A stretch of 10,655 bases of DNA from Desulfitobacterium sp. (GTDB lineage Bacteria; Bacillota; Desulfitobacteriia; Desulfitobacteriales; Desulfitobacteriaceae), in NCBI GenBank assembly GCA_012799495.1, contig JAAZLD010000339.1, positions 1-10,655 on the forward strand, given 5' to 3'. Both the position numbers and the translations under genes were made by a program. The notes under the pieces were generated by a model that ran no database searches, had not been told where the DNA came from, and was given only the letters and a program-made list of their open reading frames with translations. Shown piece by piece: positions 1 through 6,662 of the stretch (position 1 is the first letter of the stretch; each line of letters starts with the position of its first letter).

Positions 1-23
1 ACTAATAGGTCGAGGGCTTGACC
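1..23 (+). rRNA. rrl: 23S ribosomal RNA, 3' end (partial)
   Basis: The first bases match the conserved 3' terminus of bacterial 23S rRNA (ACTAATAGGTCGAGGG followed by CTTGACC). The rest of the gene lies before the window. The end is set after GACC by analogy with other Firmicutes and could be off by a few bases. A 5S gene follows after a spacer of about 87 bases, the usual 23S-5S order. Confidence 0.9.
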
Positions 24-110
24 TAACAGAAGTCGCAATTAGGTAAGATGAATCCTAGCAGTTAAATACTCTGTGTAGTTTTGAGGGAACACCTCAGAAG
101 TAAATATAGA

Positions 111-226
111 TCTGGTGATAATGCCGAAGGGGTTCCACCCGTTTCCATCCCGAACACGGAAGTTAAGACCTTCAGGGCCGATGATACTTGGACTGCGAAG
201 TCCTGGGAAAGTAGGACGTTGCCAGG
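111..226 (+). rRNA. rrf: 5S ribosomal RNA
   Basis: This is a complete 5S rRNA of about 116 nt. It contains the conserved core CCCGAACACGGAAGTTAAG and the 3' domain with ACTTGGACTGCGA and GGGAAAGTAGGACG. The 5' TCTGG at 111-115 pairs with the 3' CCAGG at 222-226 to form helix I, which sets the ends to within a base or two. It lies downstream of the 23S gene in the same operon. Its 3' half (171-198 and 203-228) recurs in broken form at 304-331 and 531-556. Confidence 0.95.
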
Positions 227-235
227 TAGAATGCT

Positions 236-265
236 AATGGACTATGCTTTGCAACATAGTCCATT
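236..265 (+). terminator. Hairpin after 5S rRNA, possible processing site or weak terminator
   Basis: An 11-bp perfect stem, AATGGACTATG (236-246) with CATAGTCCATT (255-265), has an 8-base loop and begins about 10 bases after the 5S end. It is followed by GTGCTTATTTACT, which has no real T-run. As a terminator it would be weak, and an RNA processing or stabilising hairpin is equally possible. A better terminator lies at 565-600, after the broken 5S copy. Confidence 0.5.
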
Positions 266-303
266 GTGCTTATTTACTAGAACTGTTGAAAGTTCGAGAA
301 CCG

Positions 304-556
304 TTCAGGGCCGATGATACTTGGACTGCGAGGGGTCCACACGGCGAATGTAAAATTTGTGGTATGCCGTGTGGCGTTACTATTCACAGGATAGTAACGT
401 CTCAGCGGTTAAATATTCTTTGTAGTAAGCCGCTTCGGCGTTACTAATCCTCAGTGGATAAGCAATACTTAGTAGAGCGCCACTTCGGCAAAACTGTCCA
501 CTGGACACTTTTGTCACTGGACAGTAACGTCTGGGAAAGTAGGACGTTGCCAGGTA
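304..556 (+). pseudogene. Broken duplicate of the 5S rRNA 3' half, split by a hairpin-rich insertion
   Basis: Positions 304-331 repeat 28 bases of the intact 5S (171-198) without mismatch. Positions 531-556 repeat the next part (203-228), 26 bases without mismatch. The first 60 nt of 5S are missing, so this cannot be a functional 5S. The two pieces adjoin almost exactly in the parent gene but are separated here by 199 bases (332-530). Partial duplication followed by insertion or recombination is the simplest reading. An alternative is that the segment is a retained rRNA operon tail still carrying the terminator. Confidence 0.8.
332..530 (+). repeat. Hairpin array inserted in the broken 5S copy
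   Basis: The 199 bases contain successive inverted repeats: CCACACGGC 337-345 with 366-374; CGTTACTAT 375-383 with 391-399; an AGTAA/TTACT stem at 424-445 closed by a CTTCGG-type loop; AGTGG 453-457 with CCACT 480-484; and ACTGTCCA 493-500 with 518-525. AGTAACGTCT occurs twice (393-402 and 523-532). Positions 408-426 match the pre-5S spacer at 61-79 in 17 of 19 bases. No ORF here looks real. It resembles a mosaic of rRNA-spacer sequence and mobile palindromic units. Confidence 0.6.
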
Positions 557-564
557 ATGCGAGT

Positions 565-600
565 AGACCGTCTGTGAAAGATGGTCTCTTTGCTTTTTAC
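565..600 (+). terminator. Probable rRNA operon terminator
   Basis: A 9-bp stem, AGACCGTCT (565-573) with AGATGGTCT (579-587, one G-T pair), has a 5-base loop and is followed by CTTTGCTTTTTA. It directly follows the broken 5S copy. This suggests that the original rRNA operon end was kept downstream of the duplication. Confidence 0.6.
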
Positions 601-616
601 TTCGTAAAAAACTTAT

Positions 617-645
617 TTGCTTCGTTGAGCATTGGAAACTATAAT
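617..645 (+). promoter_or_regulatory. Candidate sigma-A promoter pointing into the insertion sequence
   Basis: TTGCTT (617-622) and a perfect TATAAT (640-645) are separated by 17 bases. No gene follows before the insertion sequence begins at 682. It may be an orphan promoter whose target was displaced by the IS, or a chance match in AT-rich DNA. Positions 600-681 otherwise show nothing I recognise. Confidence 0.3.
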
Positions 646-753
646 TCTCGGTTACAACTAAGATTGTGGCCGAGTTTTATTGGTTCTTTGTCAAATGGTG
701 TTGGTGAATAAATTTCAGTGACTATTGTGGATAAGTTGATAAAATGTAATCCA

Positions 754-784
754 GCGGCTTAGGGGATTTCCTCTAAGCCGTTTT
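754..784 (+). terminator. Hairpin at the transposase stop, terminator-like for + strand read-through
   Basis: CGGCTTAGGGGA pairs with TCCTCTAAGCCG (755-780, one G-T pair, minimal loop) and is followed on the + strand by TTTTAAG. The transposase stop codon (773-775) lies inside it. On the + strand it could stop transcription from the rRNA side running antisense into the transposase. On the - strand there is no T-run after it. Confidence 0.45.
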
Positions 785-2047
785 AAGTTTCGCTAGACTC
801 TGGGTTATAAGAATTCTATTTCTAAAGTGATAAAAACATCTAAACCCAAAAGCAATTCGTTTTATGACCTTAATCTTATTATTAATGCCTTCAAGAACAC
901 CATTGTTATAATCATATTTAAGAGCATTGCTTACATAATCTATATACTTTCTTATGGTCTTGATTGAGGTTTTCATATAGTCGGAGACAATATTGAAATT
1001 ATCGTCTAAGGCCGTTTTTAAAAGGTCAAACTCCTTGTTCTTAATGCAAAATCTCACATAATGGTATAGCTTATAAGAAGCCTTTAATTTTGGATCCAAA
1101 TCTAACAGGTAGTTAATTATATCAATCTCGCGCATCTGGTTTCTAAAGGAACGGTGGTATCTATAGTTAATATGATCAACCCTGGTATTATCCTTAAGTA
1201 ATAGCTTCCAATATTTCTTCAATTTGTTGTAGTTCTTTTTATCCCTGTTCATAACTTCAACTCTGGTTTTGTTTAAGGCCCTACTAAAAAGCTGAATGAT
1301 ATGGAATTTATCTATGATTATCTTAGCCTTAGGAAAAATATCCTTAATCAACGATAAATAGGGGCTATACATGTCAATAACAATTGTTTTAACTGAATAT
1401 CTAGCAGCCTTAGAATATTGCAGGAAATAATCTTTAAGAACATGTAATCTCCTATCCTCTACTATATCCACAATTCTTCCAGTTTCAGAATCGCAGAATA
1501 TAAAGGACATAGCCCCAGCGGCTGATTTGACAGATTTAAACTCGTCAAAACATAAATGCTTTGGGAGATAGTTAAAATTAGGCTTGTAAAGGTCGTAAAA
1601 GCTGTCAATCACCCTATTCACAGTGGAATGGGATACATTATGGTTTCTAGCAATATCTTTTTCAGAAATCTTTTCCTTAGCATTAAGAGCAATAGCCAAT
1701 TTAGTATTGTTAGATATAAAACAATGTCGGTCAACAATATTAGTTTTTAGTGTGAATGTAGAATTACAATGCTTACAAAAGTACCTTTGCTTTCTTAGCT
1801 TTAAGTAAGCATTAAAACCTGATATGTGAGGTATTTTAATCGTTGAAGTTTTAAAACCATGTTTAATAATTTTATCGTCAAGGACATGACCACAAGAGTA
1901 ACAGGCTCTTGGTCTATAGGTTAACGTACCGTGAAAAAACTTAGATTTAACGCCTTTTACAATACCTTCAGAATAAAAATTTTCATCAAAAATGATATTT
2001 TTATCTTTTAAATTCAGTAGATTAATTATAGAATCATTATGAGACAT
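773..2047 (-). CDS. ISL3-family transposase
   Basis: This 424-residue DDE transposase acts on the ends of the surrounding insertion sequence. The N-terminal region has a zinc-binding pair of CxxC motifs (C49-C52 in CYSCG and C91-C94 in CKHC). A helix-turn-helix follows at about 128-147 (EKDIARNHNVSHSTVNRVI), and then the catalytic domain. Candidate DDE residues are D168 in CFDEF, D225 in VIDMYSPY and E386 in GVLEGINNK, each in the usual ISL3 sequence context. The ATG at 2047 is preceded by AGGAGT (2055-2060) at an 8-base distance. Length and frame are intact, so the protein may be active, but the missing target duplication leaves current mobility open. Confidence 0.93.
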   Translation of the reverse strand: MSHNDSIINLLNLKDKNIIFDENFYSEGIVKGVKSKFFHGTLTYRPRACYSCGHVLDDKIIKHGFKTSTIKIPHISGFNAYLKLRKQRYFCKHCNSTFTLKTNIVDRHCFISNNTKLAIALNAKEKISEKDIARNHNVSHSTVNRVIDSFYDLYKPNFNYLPKHLCFDEFKSVKSAAGAMSFIFCDSETGRIVDIVEDRRLHVLKDYFLQYSKAARYSVKTIVIDMYSPYLSLIKDIFPKAKIIIDKFHIIQLFSRALNKTRVEVMNRDKKNYNKLKKYWKLLLKDNTRVDHINYRYHRSFRNQMREIDIINYLLDLDPKLKASYKLYHYVRFCIKNKEFDLLKTALDDNFNIVSDYMKTSIKTIRKYIDYVSNALKYDYNNGVLEGINNKIKVIKRIAFGFRCFYHFRNRILITQSLAKLKTA

Positions 2048-2123
2048 TTGACACTACTCCTATAAATGTGGTTTTGGCGATTACATTTTACCAGAGTTTT
2101 GTCACTTGTCTCTCTTTTTTGTG

Positions 2124-2163
2124 CAAAAAAATTGGTGCTGGTTTTTTACTCACCAACACCAAA
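2124..2163 (-). terminator. Intrinsic terminator at the right end of the insertion sequence
   Basis: Read on the - strand, TTGGTGTTGGT (right terminal repeat) pairs with ACCAGCACCAA, with one G-U pair, and is followed by TTTTTTTGCAC. It lies upstream of the transposase start and would stop transcription coming from the neighbouring operon. Insertion sequences often shield their transposase from outside transcription this way. It shares bases with the terminal inverted repeat. Confidence 0.6.
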
Positions 2164-2216
2164 TATTATAGAGCCAAAAATTCTGATACGTATGAAGAAA
2201 TTCTAATACGACTAGC

Positions 2217-2265
2217 ATAAAGAAGAAAGTTGGTACCTTTGACCGGTACCAACTTTCTTCTTTAT
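2217..2265 (-). terminator. Operon terminator (bidirectional), 21-bp perfect inverted repeat
   Basis: Positions 2217-2237 and 2245-2265 are perfect reverse complements with a 7-base loop TTTGACC. The GC-rich inner part is GTTGGTACC, and the outer arm is TTCTTCTTTAT, which supplies the U-rich tail on either strand. It begins 13 bases after the MoeA-family stop codon, so it marks the 3' end of the seven-gene operon. Confidence 0.8.
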
Positions 2266-2277
2266 TATTTAAAACTC

Positions 2278-3492
2278 TTATTTATCAGCTATCAGCTCCG
2301 TGCTTTTCAGAAGCTCTACTTCTACTGTTTCTCCGGCTTCCAGCCCATTCACATCTATAGGAATATTGACCATGCCGTCTGAATTGAGGATTAGTCCTGG
2401 AATACCATCTTCGCCCCACATCAAGGGAGTGGCTATATAACCATCCGCTGTGCGTCTTAGAGATACACGAGCAATCAGCTCAAAGCCAGGGCGTTTTTTA
2501 AGTGGCTTGTCTAAGGTGGCGGTAACTTTAGGATGTTGAAGGGCGGGTAAGCCGAACCAGTGAGAGATTAATGCGGAAAGGCACCAGTGAGCAGCCAGGT
2601 AGGCCGCTATAACTGGACCGGGGATATTGATAACAGGCTTTTCATCTACAATAGCGAAGGACACAGGGCGACCGGGAACCGCTTTTACTCCATGTCTAAA
2701 GAAACTGCCCCGTCGTTCTAGCAAGAAGCTGTTTAGATCTTCTTCGCCTCGAGAGGAACCGCCGTTAATAAGAACCATATCTGAGCAGGCAAGTGCTTCG
2801 TCTAAGGCCTCTTCCAAACGGCCTACCTCATCTTTGACGATGGGATGGCAAAGAACCTCGGCTCCCCAACCTTCAAGGAGGGTGGTAAGCATTAGTCCGT
2901 TTGTATCTACATTCTGTCCCCTTTGAGGTTTGACGCTGGGAGGTACCAGCTCACTGCCTGTGGGAATAAAGGTTATTTTCATTTTACGTAAGACTGGTAC
3001 CCAGGCAACCCCGCCCATAGCTAAGGAGGCTAGGAGCTGCGGAGTAAGGCGAGTGTGGGCAGGAGCGAGCAGAGCGCCGCTCTTGACGATAGTTCCTGCA
3101 GGGTCTACATTCAGATTGTTGGGGTCAAAGGTAAAGTTCTCTAGGAAGCGAACTCCATTTCCTTCCAAAATAATGTCTTCCATGGCGATGATAGCGTCGA
3201 AATCATCAGGAAAGTCATCTCCTGTATCAGCTCGGACAAAATCTCGACCCTTAATCCAGCCTGAGGTGTCAGGTAGACCATTGGCAAAGTCGGCGGAACG
3301 AATGGCGATCCCGTCAAAGCAGGAAGCCCGCACGAGAGGCAGGGTGTTTTTTGAATGAATATCTTGAGCAGTAACCCGGCCTAAGGATTCGGCCAACGGA
3401 ACAATCTCTGTCTCCGGAGTAAAATGCCAGTGCGATTTCATAAGAGAGAGGGCTTCTTGACGGGTGACACTTTTTTCAATATTAAATTTCAT
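2278..3492 (-). CDS. MoeA-family molybdopterin molybdotransferase-like protein
   Basis: This 404-residue protein covers the whole MoeA fold. MoeA inserts molybdate into adenylylated molybdopterin in Moco synthesis. The N-terminal region has SCFDGIA at 57-63 (MoeA usually S-x-MDGYA; the conserved Asp is D60). The MogA-like domain III has PTGSEL at 177-182, NGGSSRGEED at 243-252 (usual form SGGVSxGExD; D252 kept) and PGRPVSFA at 273-280. The usual LPGNPVSA reads IPGPVIAA at 290-297, so the Asn is lost. A C-terminal beta domain follows. The ATG is 4 bases after the nifK-like stop, with AAGGAG inside that gene's last codons. The motif changes suggest a dedicated paralogue serving this operon rather than the housekeeping MoeA. 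That is inference. Confidence 0.88.
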   Translation of the reverse strand: MKFNIEKSVTRQEALSLMKSHWHFTPETEIVPLAESLGRVTAQDIHSKNTLPLVRASCFDGIAIRSADFANGLPDTSGWIKGRDFVRADTGDDFPDDFDAIIAMEDIILEGNGVRFLENFTFDPNNLNVDPAGTIVKSGALLAPAHTRLTPQLLASLAMGGVAWVPVLRKMKITFIPTGSELVPPSVKPQRGQNVDTNGLMLTTLLEGWGAEVLCHPIVKDEVGRLEEALDEALACSDMVLINGGSSRGEEDLNSFLLERRGSFFRHGVKAVPGRPVSFAIVDEKPVINIPGPVIAAYLAAHWCLSALISHWFGLPALQHPKVTATLDKPLKKRPGFELIARVSLRRTADGYIATPLMWGEDGIPGLILNSDGMVNIPIDVNGLEAGETVEVELLKSTELIADK

Positions 3493-3496
3493 GATA

Positions 3497-4684
3497 TTAT
3501 TTCTCCTTTCCTTGATGAGGTGGATTGATAGCCCGATGCAGAAGCTTCTGCATATCCTCTCCAGTAAAGAGAGGAACCTCGTCCCAATGAAGGCGACCAG
3601 AAATGACCGGATGAGGCAGAGGGATTAATTCCAAGGAAGCCATCTGAGGAATGCGATGAAGCAGAGGATCGCCCAGCACAGTGGAAAAGCTACCGCTCTG
3701 TAATGCACGAATAAGATCAGCTTCCTTCTCCAAGCGGATATCTGCAGGGGCAGACAGGGCAGGTTCAAGCTCAAAGAAGCTGCTCACCACTACAGGACGG
3801 GTGCAGCCCATGGCTTGTAGGGCATTGCGGATAGAATTGGCTATAATTTGGTCTCCGAGAATTAAGAGACCCTCATTGCCTTCTTGATTATTGGCCGAGG
3901 GAATTTGGCTTATGCCTTTCTTCATAGATTCTTCTAATAGATCAATAACCGCTTGAGTTTGCTTCGTCCCGATCGGCATTCCGATCACATAGGGTATACC
4001 TAGGGCTTCTTCCATTTCCCGAGCCAGGGCCAGACCAGAGGAGGTAATTACAAGATTAACAGAAGCTCCTGGAGATTGGCACAGGTCTTCAAGGTCACTA
4101 TCCATAAGGAAATTACATACCACTGAAAACCCAGCGTCCTCTACCACTGCCCTTAAGGCATCGGCATTTCCGACTGCACCTAGGTCTAAGGGTGTAAGAC
4201 CCAGTAGATTAACGGAGCGGGGTATTTTTGGAGTATGTGGGTCACTGAAACGGCGAAAGAGCTCGACCAGAGCAGAAGATACCCCACGATGATAGTTGAC
4301 AAAGCCGGTGGTATCAAAACCTAAAGCAGGAATGCCGGTGCGTTCCTCGACCTCACGAGCCATGCCTTTCATATCCATGCCGATGATTGCAGGGACAGGA
4401 CTGCCTAGGAGGGCAATGAAATCAGGCTTCAGGGCTTGTGCTGCTTCTATCGTTTGATTGATAATTCGGCTGTCATCTCCCAGCGCCACCTCCATTGTTC
4501 GTAGTTGAGCGCAGAGGGTAGTGGTCTTATTACGACTCCAGCGAGGTTCATCATAATTAATGTAGTTTTTAGTACAGCAGGAGGCATCGCAGAGGACAAT
4601 CAAGCAGTTAAAGTCAAAAAGAGCTGAACAAACACCTGAGTAATCCCCTGTAAAGGGGGGAAGATAAATGGATAATCTGCCCAT
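3497..4684 (-). CDS. Nitrogenase-like component 1, NifK-type subunit
   Basis: This 395-residue member of the NifD/NifK/BchN/BchB superfamily is probably the beta subunit of a heteromer with the upstream NifD-like protein. Early cysteines C19 (YSGVCSALFD), C32 and C36-C37 (LCDASCC) lie where NifK binds the P-cluster. The third expected position, before the VPAIIGMD segment, is serine (S95 in LLGSPVPAIIG) rather than cysteine. The length is well below NifK (about 520) and close to the protochlorophyllide and F430-type relatives. I start it at the ATG at 4684, which overlaps the preceding stop as TAATG with GAGGTG 6 bases upstream; a GTG at 4693 would add three residues. The C-terminal half has Rossmann-like segments (GLLILGDQIIANSIRNAL). 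The substrate is unknown. Confidence 0.85.
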   Translation of the reverse strand: MGRLSIYLPPFTGDYSGVCSALFDFNCLIVLCDASCCTKNYINYDEPRWSRNKTTTLCAQLRTMEVALGDDSRIINQTIEAAQALKPDFIALLGSPVPAIIGMDMKGMAREVEERTGIPALGFDTTGFVNYHRGVSSALVELFRRFSDPHTPKIPRSVNLLGLTPLDLGAVGNADALRAVVEDAGFSVVCNFLMDSDLEDLCQSPGASVNLVITSSGLALAREMEEALGIPYVIGMPIGTKQTQAVIDLLEESMKKGISQIPSANNQEGNEGLLILGDQIIANSIRNALQAMGCTRPVVVSSFFELEPALSAPADIRLEKEADLIRALQSGSFSTVLGDPLLHRIPQMASLELIPLPHPVISGRLHWDEVPLFTGEDMQKLLHRAINPPHQGKEK

Positions 4685-5883
4685 TAGTCCCACCTCGTTT
4701 CTGTGTCATAGGCTTCTGCAATCTTTTCCATTAGGGTGCGGATACCGTGAAAACCAAAAAGAGTCTCATCTCGTTGCAGATCCACAAAGCGAGGAGACTT
4801 TAATGTATAAGCAACATCAAAGCCGATGGCGACAGCATCGGCAGGGAGGTCGTGACTGATTACCGTATCATATCGTCCGCCCCATATAATCCTTGTCTCC
4901 GGACTGTGTTCAATTAGCCACTGCCGCTCAGCCATATCTTCATCCTTGCCATGAGTGATAAAAATAGCCGCTATCTTAAATCCATAACCTTGTAATGCTT
5001 TAGCCATGGCGAAGGGTCGCATGGCGGCTGAGGAATCTATCAGAAGGGGAGTGTTTCTCAGTTTTTTGCGACAGGAAGCAATGGCTGCTTCAGCCTCTCT
5101 GCGGTATCCTTCCCAGCCTTTAGGTACAACACCGAGAACTAAGGCAAGAGCATGGTAGCACTTCTCTACTTCATTGAGATCATAAGAAACCGGCATATCC
5201 AGATATGGTATATCCAGTCGCTTTTCCATCTGCTGAGCAGTGTAGCGTCCCATGGACATAAGCACCAGATTGTATCTGGCGGCAGCCATGCGCTGGAACT
5301 CATCATAAGAATTCAGTGCGTGAATTTGACGTACTATAGGGATACCCCATTCTTTCAGGAGAGTAAATAGCTCTCCTTTTGTATCAGGAGAGACAAAGTT
5401 ACCAATAAGATTAACGGAAGCTTCTTGCTCTGAAGAGCGATCAAGCAAGCTGTAAAGGCGGTCTTGTTTTCGAGCACCGGGAGCCACTAAATCTTGGGAT
5501 GCGATCGGATTGATATGGCAAATTGTAAAATGAAGATCTTTGAATCGATCCCGTAACTCTACTAAAAGGGCTTCTTCGTCGGTGCCCAGAAAGTCATCAA
5601 TGCAATTCACATGAATCAAAAATGCCTTAGGAGGCGGAGTAAGTACTTCCATAAGCTCCTCGATTGTATCAGCCACCATGTTCTCGTAGTCCCCGGAGAT
5701 TACATCTGCCTCGGTTATATAGAGAAAAGATGAATAATCAGCTTCTCCGTTGTTCAAGGAGCGAAGACCAATACGCCTCCCACAGGCAGCAGGGCAGACA
5801 TGAAGACTGTGGCTTTCAGGCACACGGAGAGAAATCTTGGGACGACCATGGTGAGGAATGAAAAAAGATAGACCTTTACCCAT
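4684..5883 (-). CDS. Nitrogenase-like component 1, NifD-type subunit
   Basis: This 399-residue protein is the likely alpha-type subunit of the nitrogenase-like reductase. Three cysteines sit at P-cluster-type positions: C30 and C34 (HVCPAACG) and C94 (NCIDDFLGTD, matching the CPxGLIGDD region of NifD). NLVLMSMGRY at 205-214 followed by MEKRLDIPYLDMP aligns with the NifD stretch carrying the FeMo-co cysteine (LVHCYRSMNY), but the cysteine is M209 here. In the C-terminal FGFHGI region the FeMo-co histidine position is not histidine (about Q370). It should therefore carry a P-cluster-like Fe-S cluster but no FeMo-co, as in the Bch and Cfb enzymes. The ATG overlaps the nifH-like stop by 8 bases, and GGAGGTG lies 7 bases upstream. 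Confidence 0.86.
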   Translation of the reverse strand: MGKGLSFFIPHHGRPKISLRVPESHSLHVCPAACGRRIGLRSLNNGEADYSSFLYITEADVISGDYENMVADTIEELMEVLTPPPKAFLIHVNCIDDFLGTDEEALLVELRDRFKDLHFTICHINPIASQDLVAPGARKQDRLYSLLDRSSEQEASVNLIGNFVSPDTKGELFTLLKEWGIPIVRQIHALNSYDEFQRMAAARYNLVLMSMGRYTAQQMEKRLDIPYLDMPVSYDLNEVEKCYHALALVLGVVPKGWEGYRREAEAAIASCRKKLRNTPLLIDSSAAMRPFAMAKALQGYGFKIAAIFITHGKDEDMAERQWLIEHSPETRIIWGGRYDTVISHDLPADAVAIGFDVAYTLKSPRFVDLQRDETLFGFHGIRTLMEKIAEAYDTETRWD

Positions 5884-6631
5884 TTTTGCACACCTCCAAT
5901 ACCTTATGGGCTAAGCTTCGGTAATGTTCAGCCATTTTCGATTCAGGAAAAGCCTCGACTACAGTTTTTCCTAAAGCTTCAGCCTGTTGTACCTCAGAGG
6001 AACGGGGAAGGTCGGCGATAATCTTTCCGCCCTCTTCTTCGGCCAAGCGTTCAACTTGAGCACGTTCGTTTTCTACATTGCGCCTGTTTAGGATATAGCC
6101 GCCGAAGCGAGCATAACCCCGCTTTTTAAAACTTTCTACAGCCTTAACGATATTGGCAGCGGCATACATGGACATCATTTCTCCGGAAGTGACTACAAAT
6201 ACTATGTCAGAATATTCACCTCGCAGGGGCATGGCAAAGCCTCCGCAGACTACATCTCCAAGCACATCATAGAGAACTACATCGGGCTTATAGATTTTGT
6301 AGGCGTTAAGGTCTTGAAGCTGCTCAAAGGCGGTGATGATGCCTCGACCGGCACAACCAATACCGGGAGTTGGACCTCCGGCCTCTACGCAGAGAACTCC
6401 TGAAGAGTTGGTATATACCAGCTCCTCAAGAGTCAGGGAACCACCCCGGCGCAATAAATCCAGCACCGTAGGTATGCTCTGTCCGTTGGTAAGTGTTCGA
6501 GTGGAGTCTGCTTTAGGATCACAACCAATCTGCATAACTCTCAAGCCCTGTTCTGCCAGAGCTGTAGATAGATTGGAGGTGGTTGTAGATTTTCCGATGC
6601 CGCCTTTTCCATAGATGGCAATACGTAACAT
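5876..6631 (-). CDS. NifH-like nitrogenase reductase (Fe protein) homologue
   Basis: This 251-residue ATP-dependent Fe protein would form a homodimer bridging one 4Fe-4S cluster and pass electrons to the NifD/K-like partner. It has the P-loop GKGGIGKS at 8-15, GCDPKAD at 36-42, the cluster ligands C93 (GIGCAGRG) and C129 (LGDVVCGGFAMPLR), and the switch II segment DVLGD. R96 occupies the site that is ADP-ribosylated in NifH. It is shorter than NifH (about 290) and lacks its C-terminal extension, as expected for the nitrogenase-like groups (BchL, CfbC, NflH). The ATG has AAGGAG about 11 bases upstream and follows the substrate-binding protein gene by 31 bases. I cannot assign a named subgroup from motifs alone. 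Confidence 0.93.
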   Translation of the reverse strand: MLRIAIYGKGGIGKSTTTSNLSTALAEQGLRVMQIGCDPKADSTRTLTNGQSIPTVLDLLRRGGSLTLEELVYTNSSGVLCVEAGGPTPGIGCAGRGIITAFEQLQDLNAYKIYKPDVVLYDVLGDVVCGGFAMPLRGEYSDIVFVVTSGEMMSMYAAANIVKAVESFKKRGYARFGGYILNRRNVENERAQVERLAEEEGGKIIADLPRSSEVQQAEALGKTVVEAFPESKMAEHYRSLAHKVLEVCKNG

Positions 6632-6662
6632 AAATGTTCGACTCCTTTTACATAGATGAAAA

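Larger units (their letters stand above)
682..2175 (-). mobile_element. ISL3-family insertion sequence, about 1.49 kb
   Basis: The element carries one full-length ISL3-type transposase (773-2047, - strand). Its ends are imperfect inverted repeats of 26 bases: GGTTCTTTGTCAAATGGTG... from 682 inward and GGCTCTATAATATTTGGTG... read inward from 2175. They match at 19 of 26 positions, including the 12-base core TGGTGTTGGTGA. GG at the tip and this core fit ISL3-family ends. The flanks (GTTTTATT at 674-681 and AAAAATTC at 2176-2183) are not an 8-bp direct repeat, so the target duplication is lost or an end has been rearranged. The element is clearly more AT-rich than the operon to its right. Confidence 0.8.

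Noticed and set aside
332..530. CRISPR array reading of the hairpin region
   Set aside because: Repeats are not of equal length or spacing, and no constant repeat-spacer pattern exists.
81..711. Open frames over the 5S region and hairpin array
   Set aside because: They translate rRNA and palindromic sequence; none has a ribosome binding site or plausible protein composition.
2181..2210. Direct repeat TTCTRATACG at 2181-2190 and 2201-2210
   Set aside because: Two 10-base copies, 9 of 10 identical, lie between the insertion sequence and the terminator with no promoter nearby; too little to assign a function.
2627..3358. Open frames on the + strand opposite the MoeA-family gene
   Set aside because: They are antisense shadows of a well-supported gene, without their own start signals or protein families.
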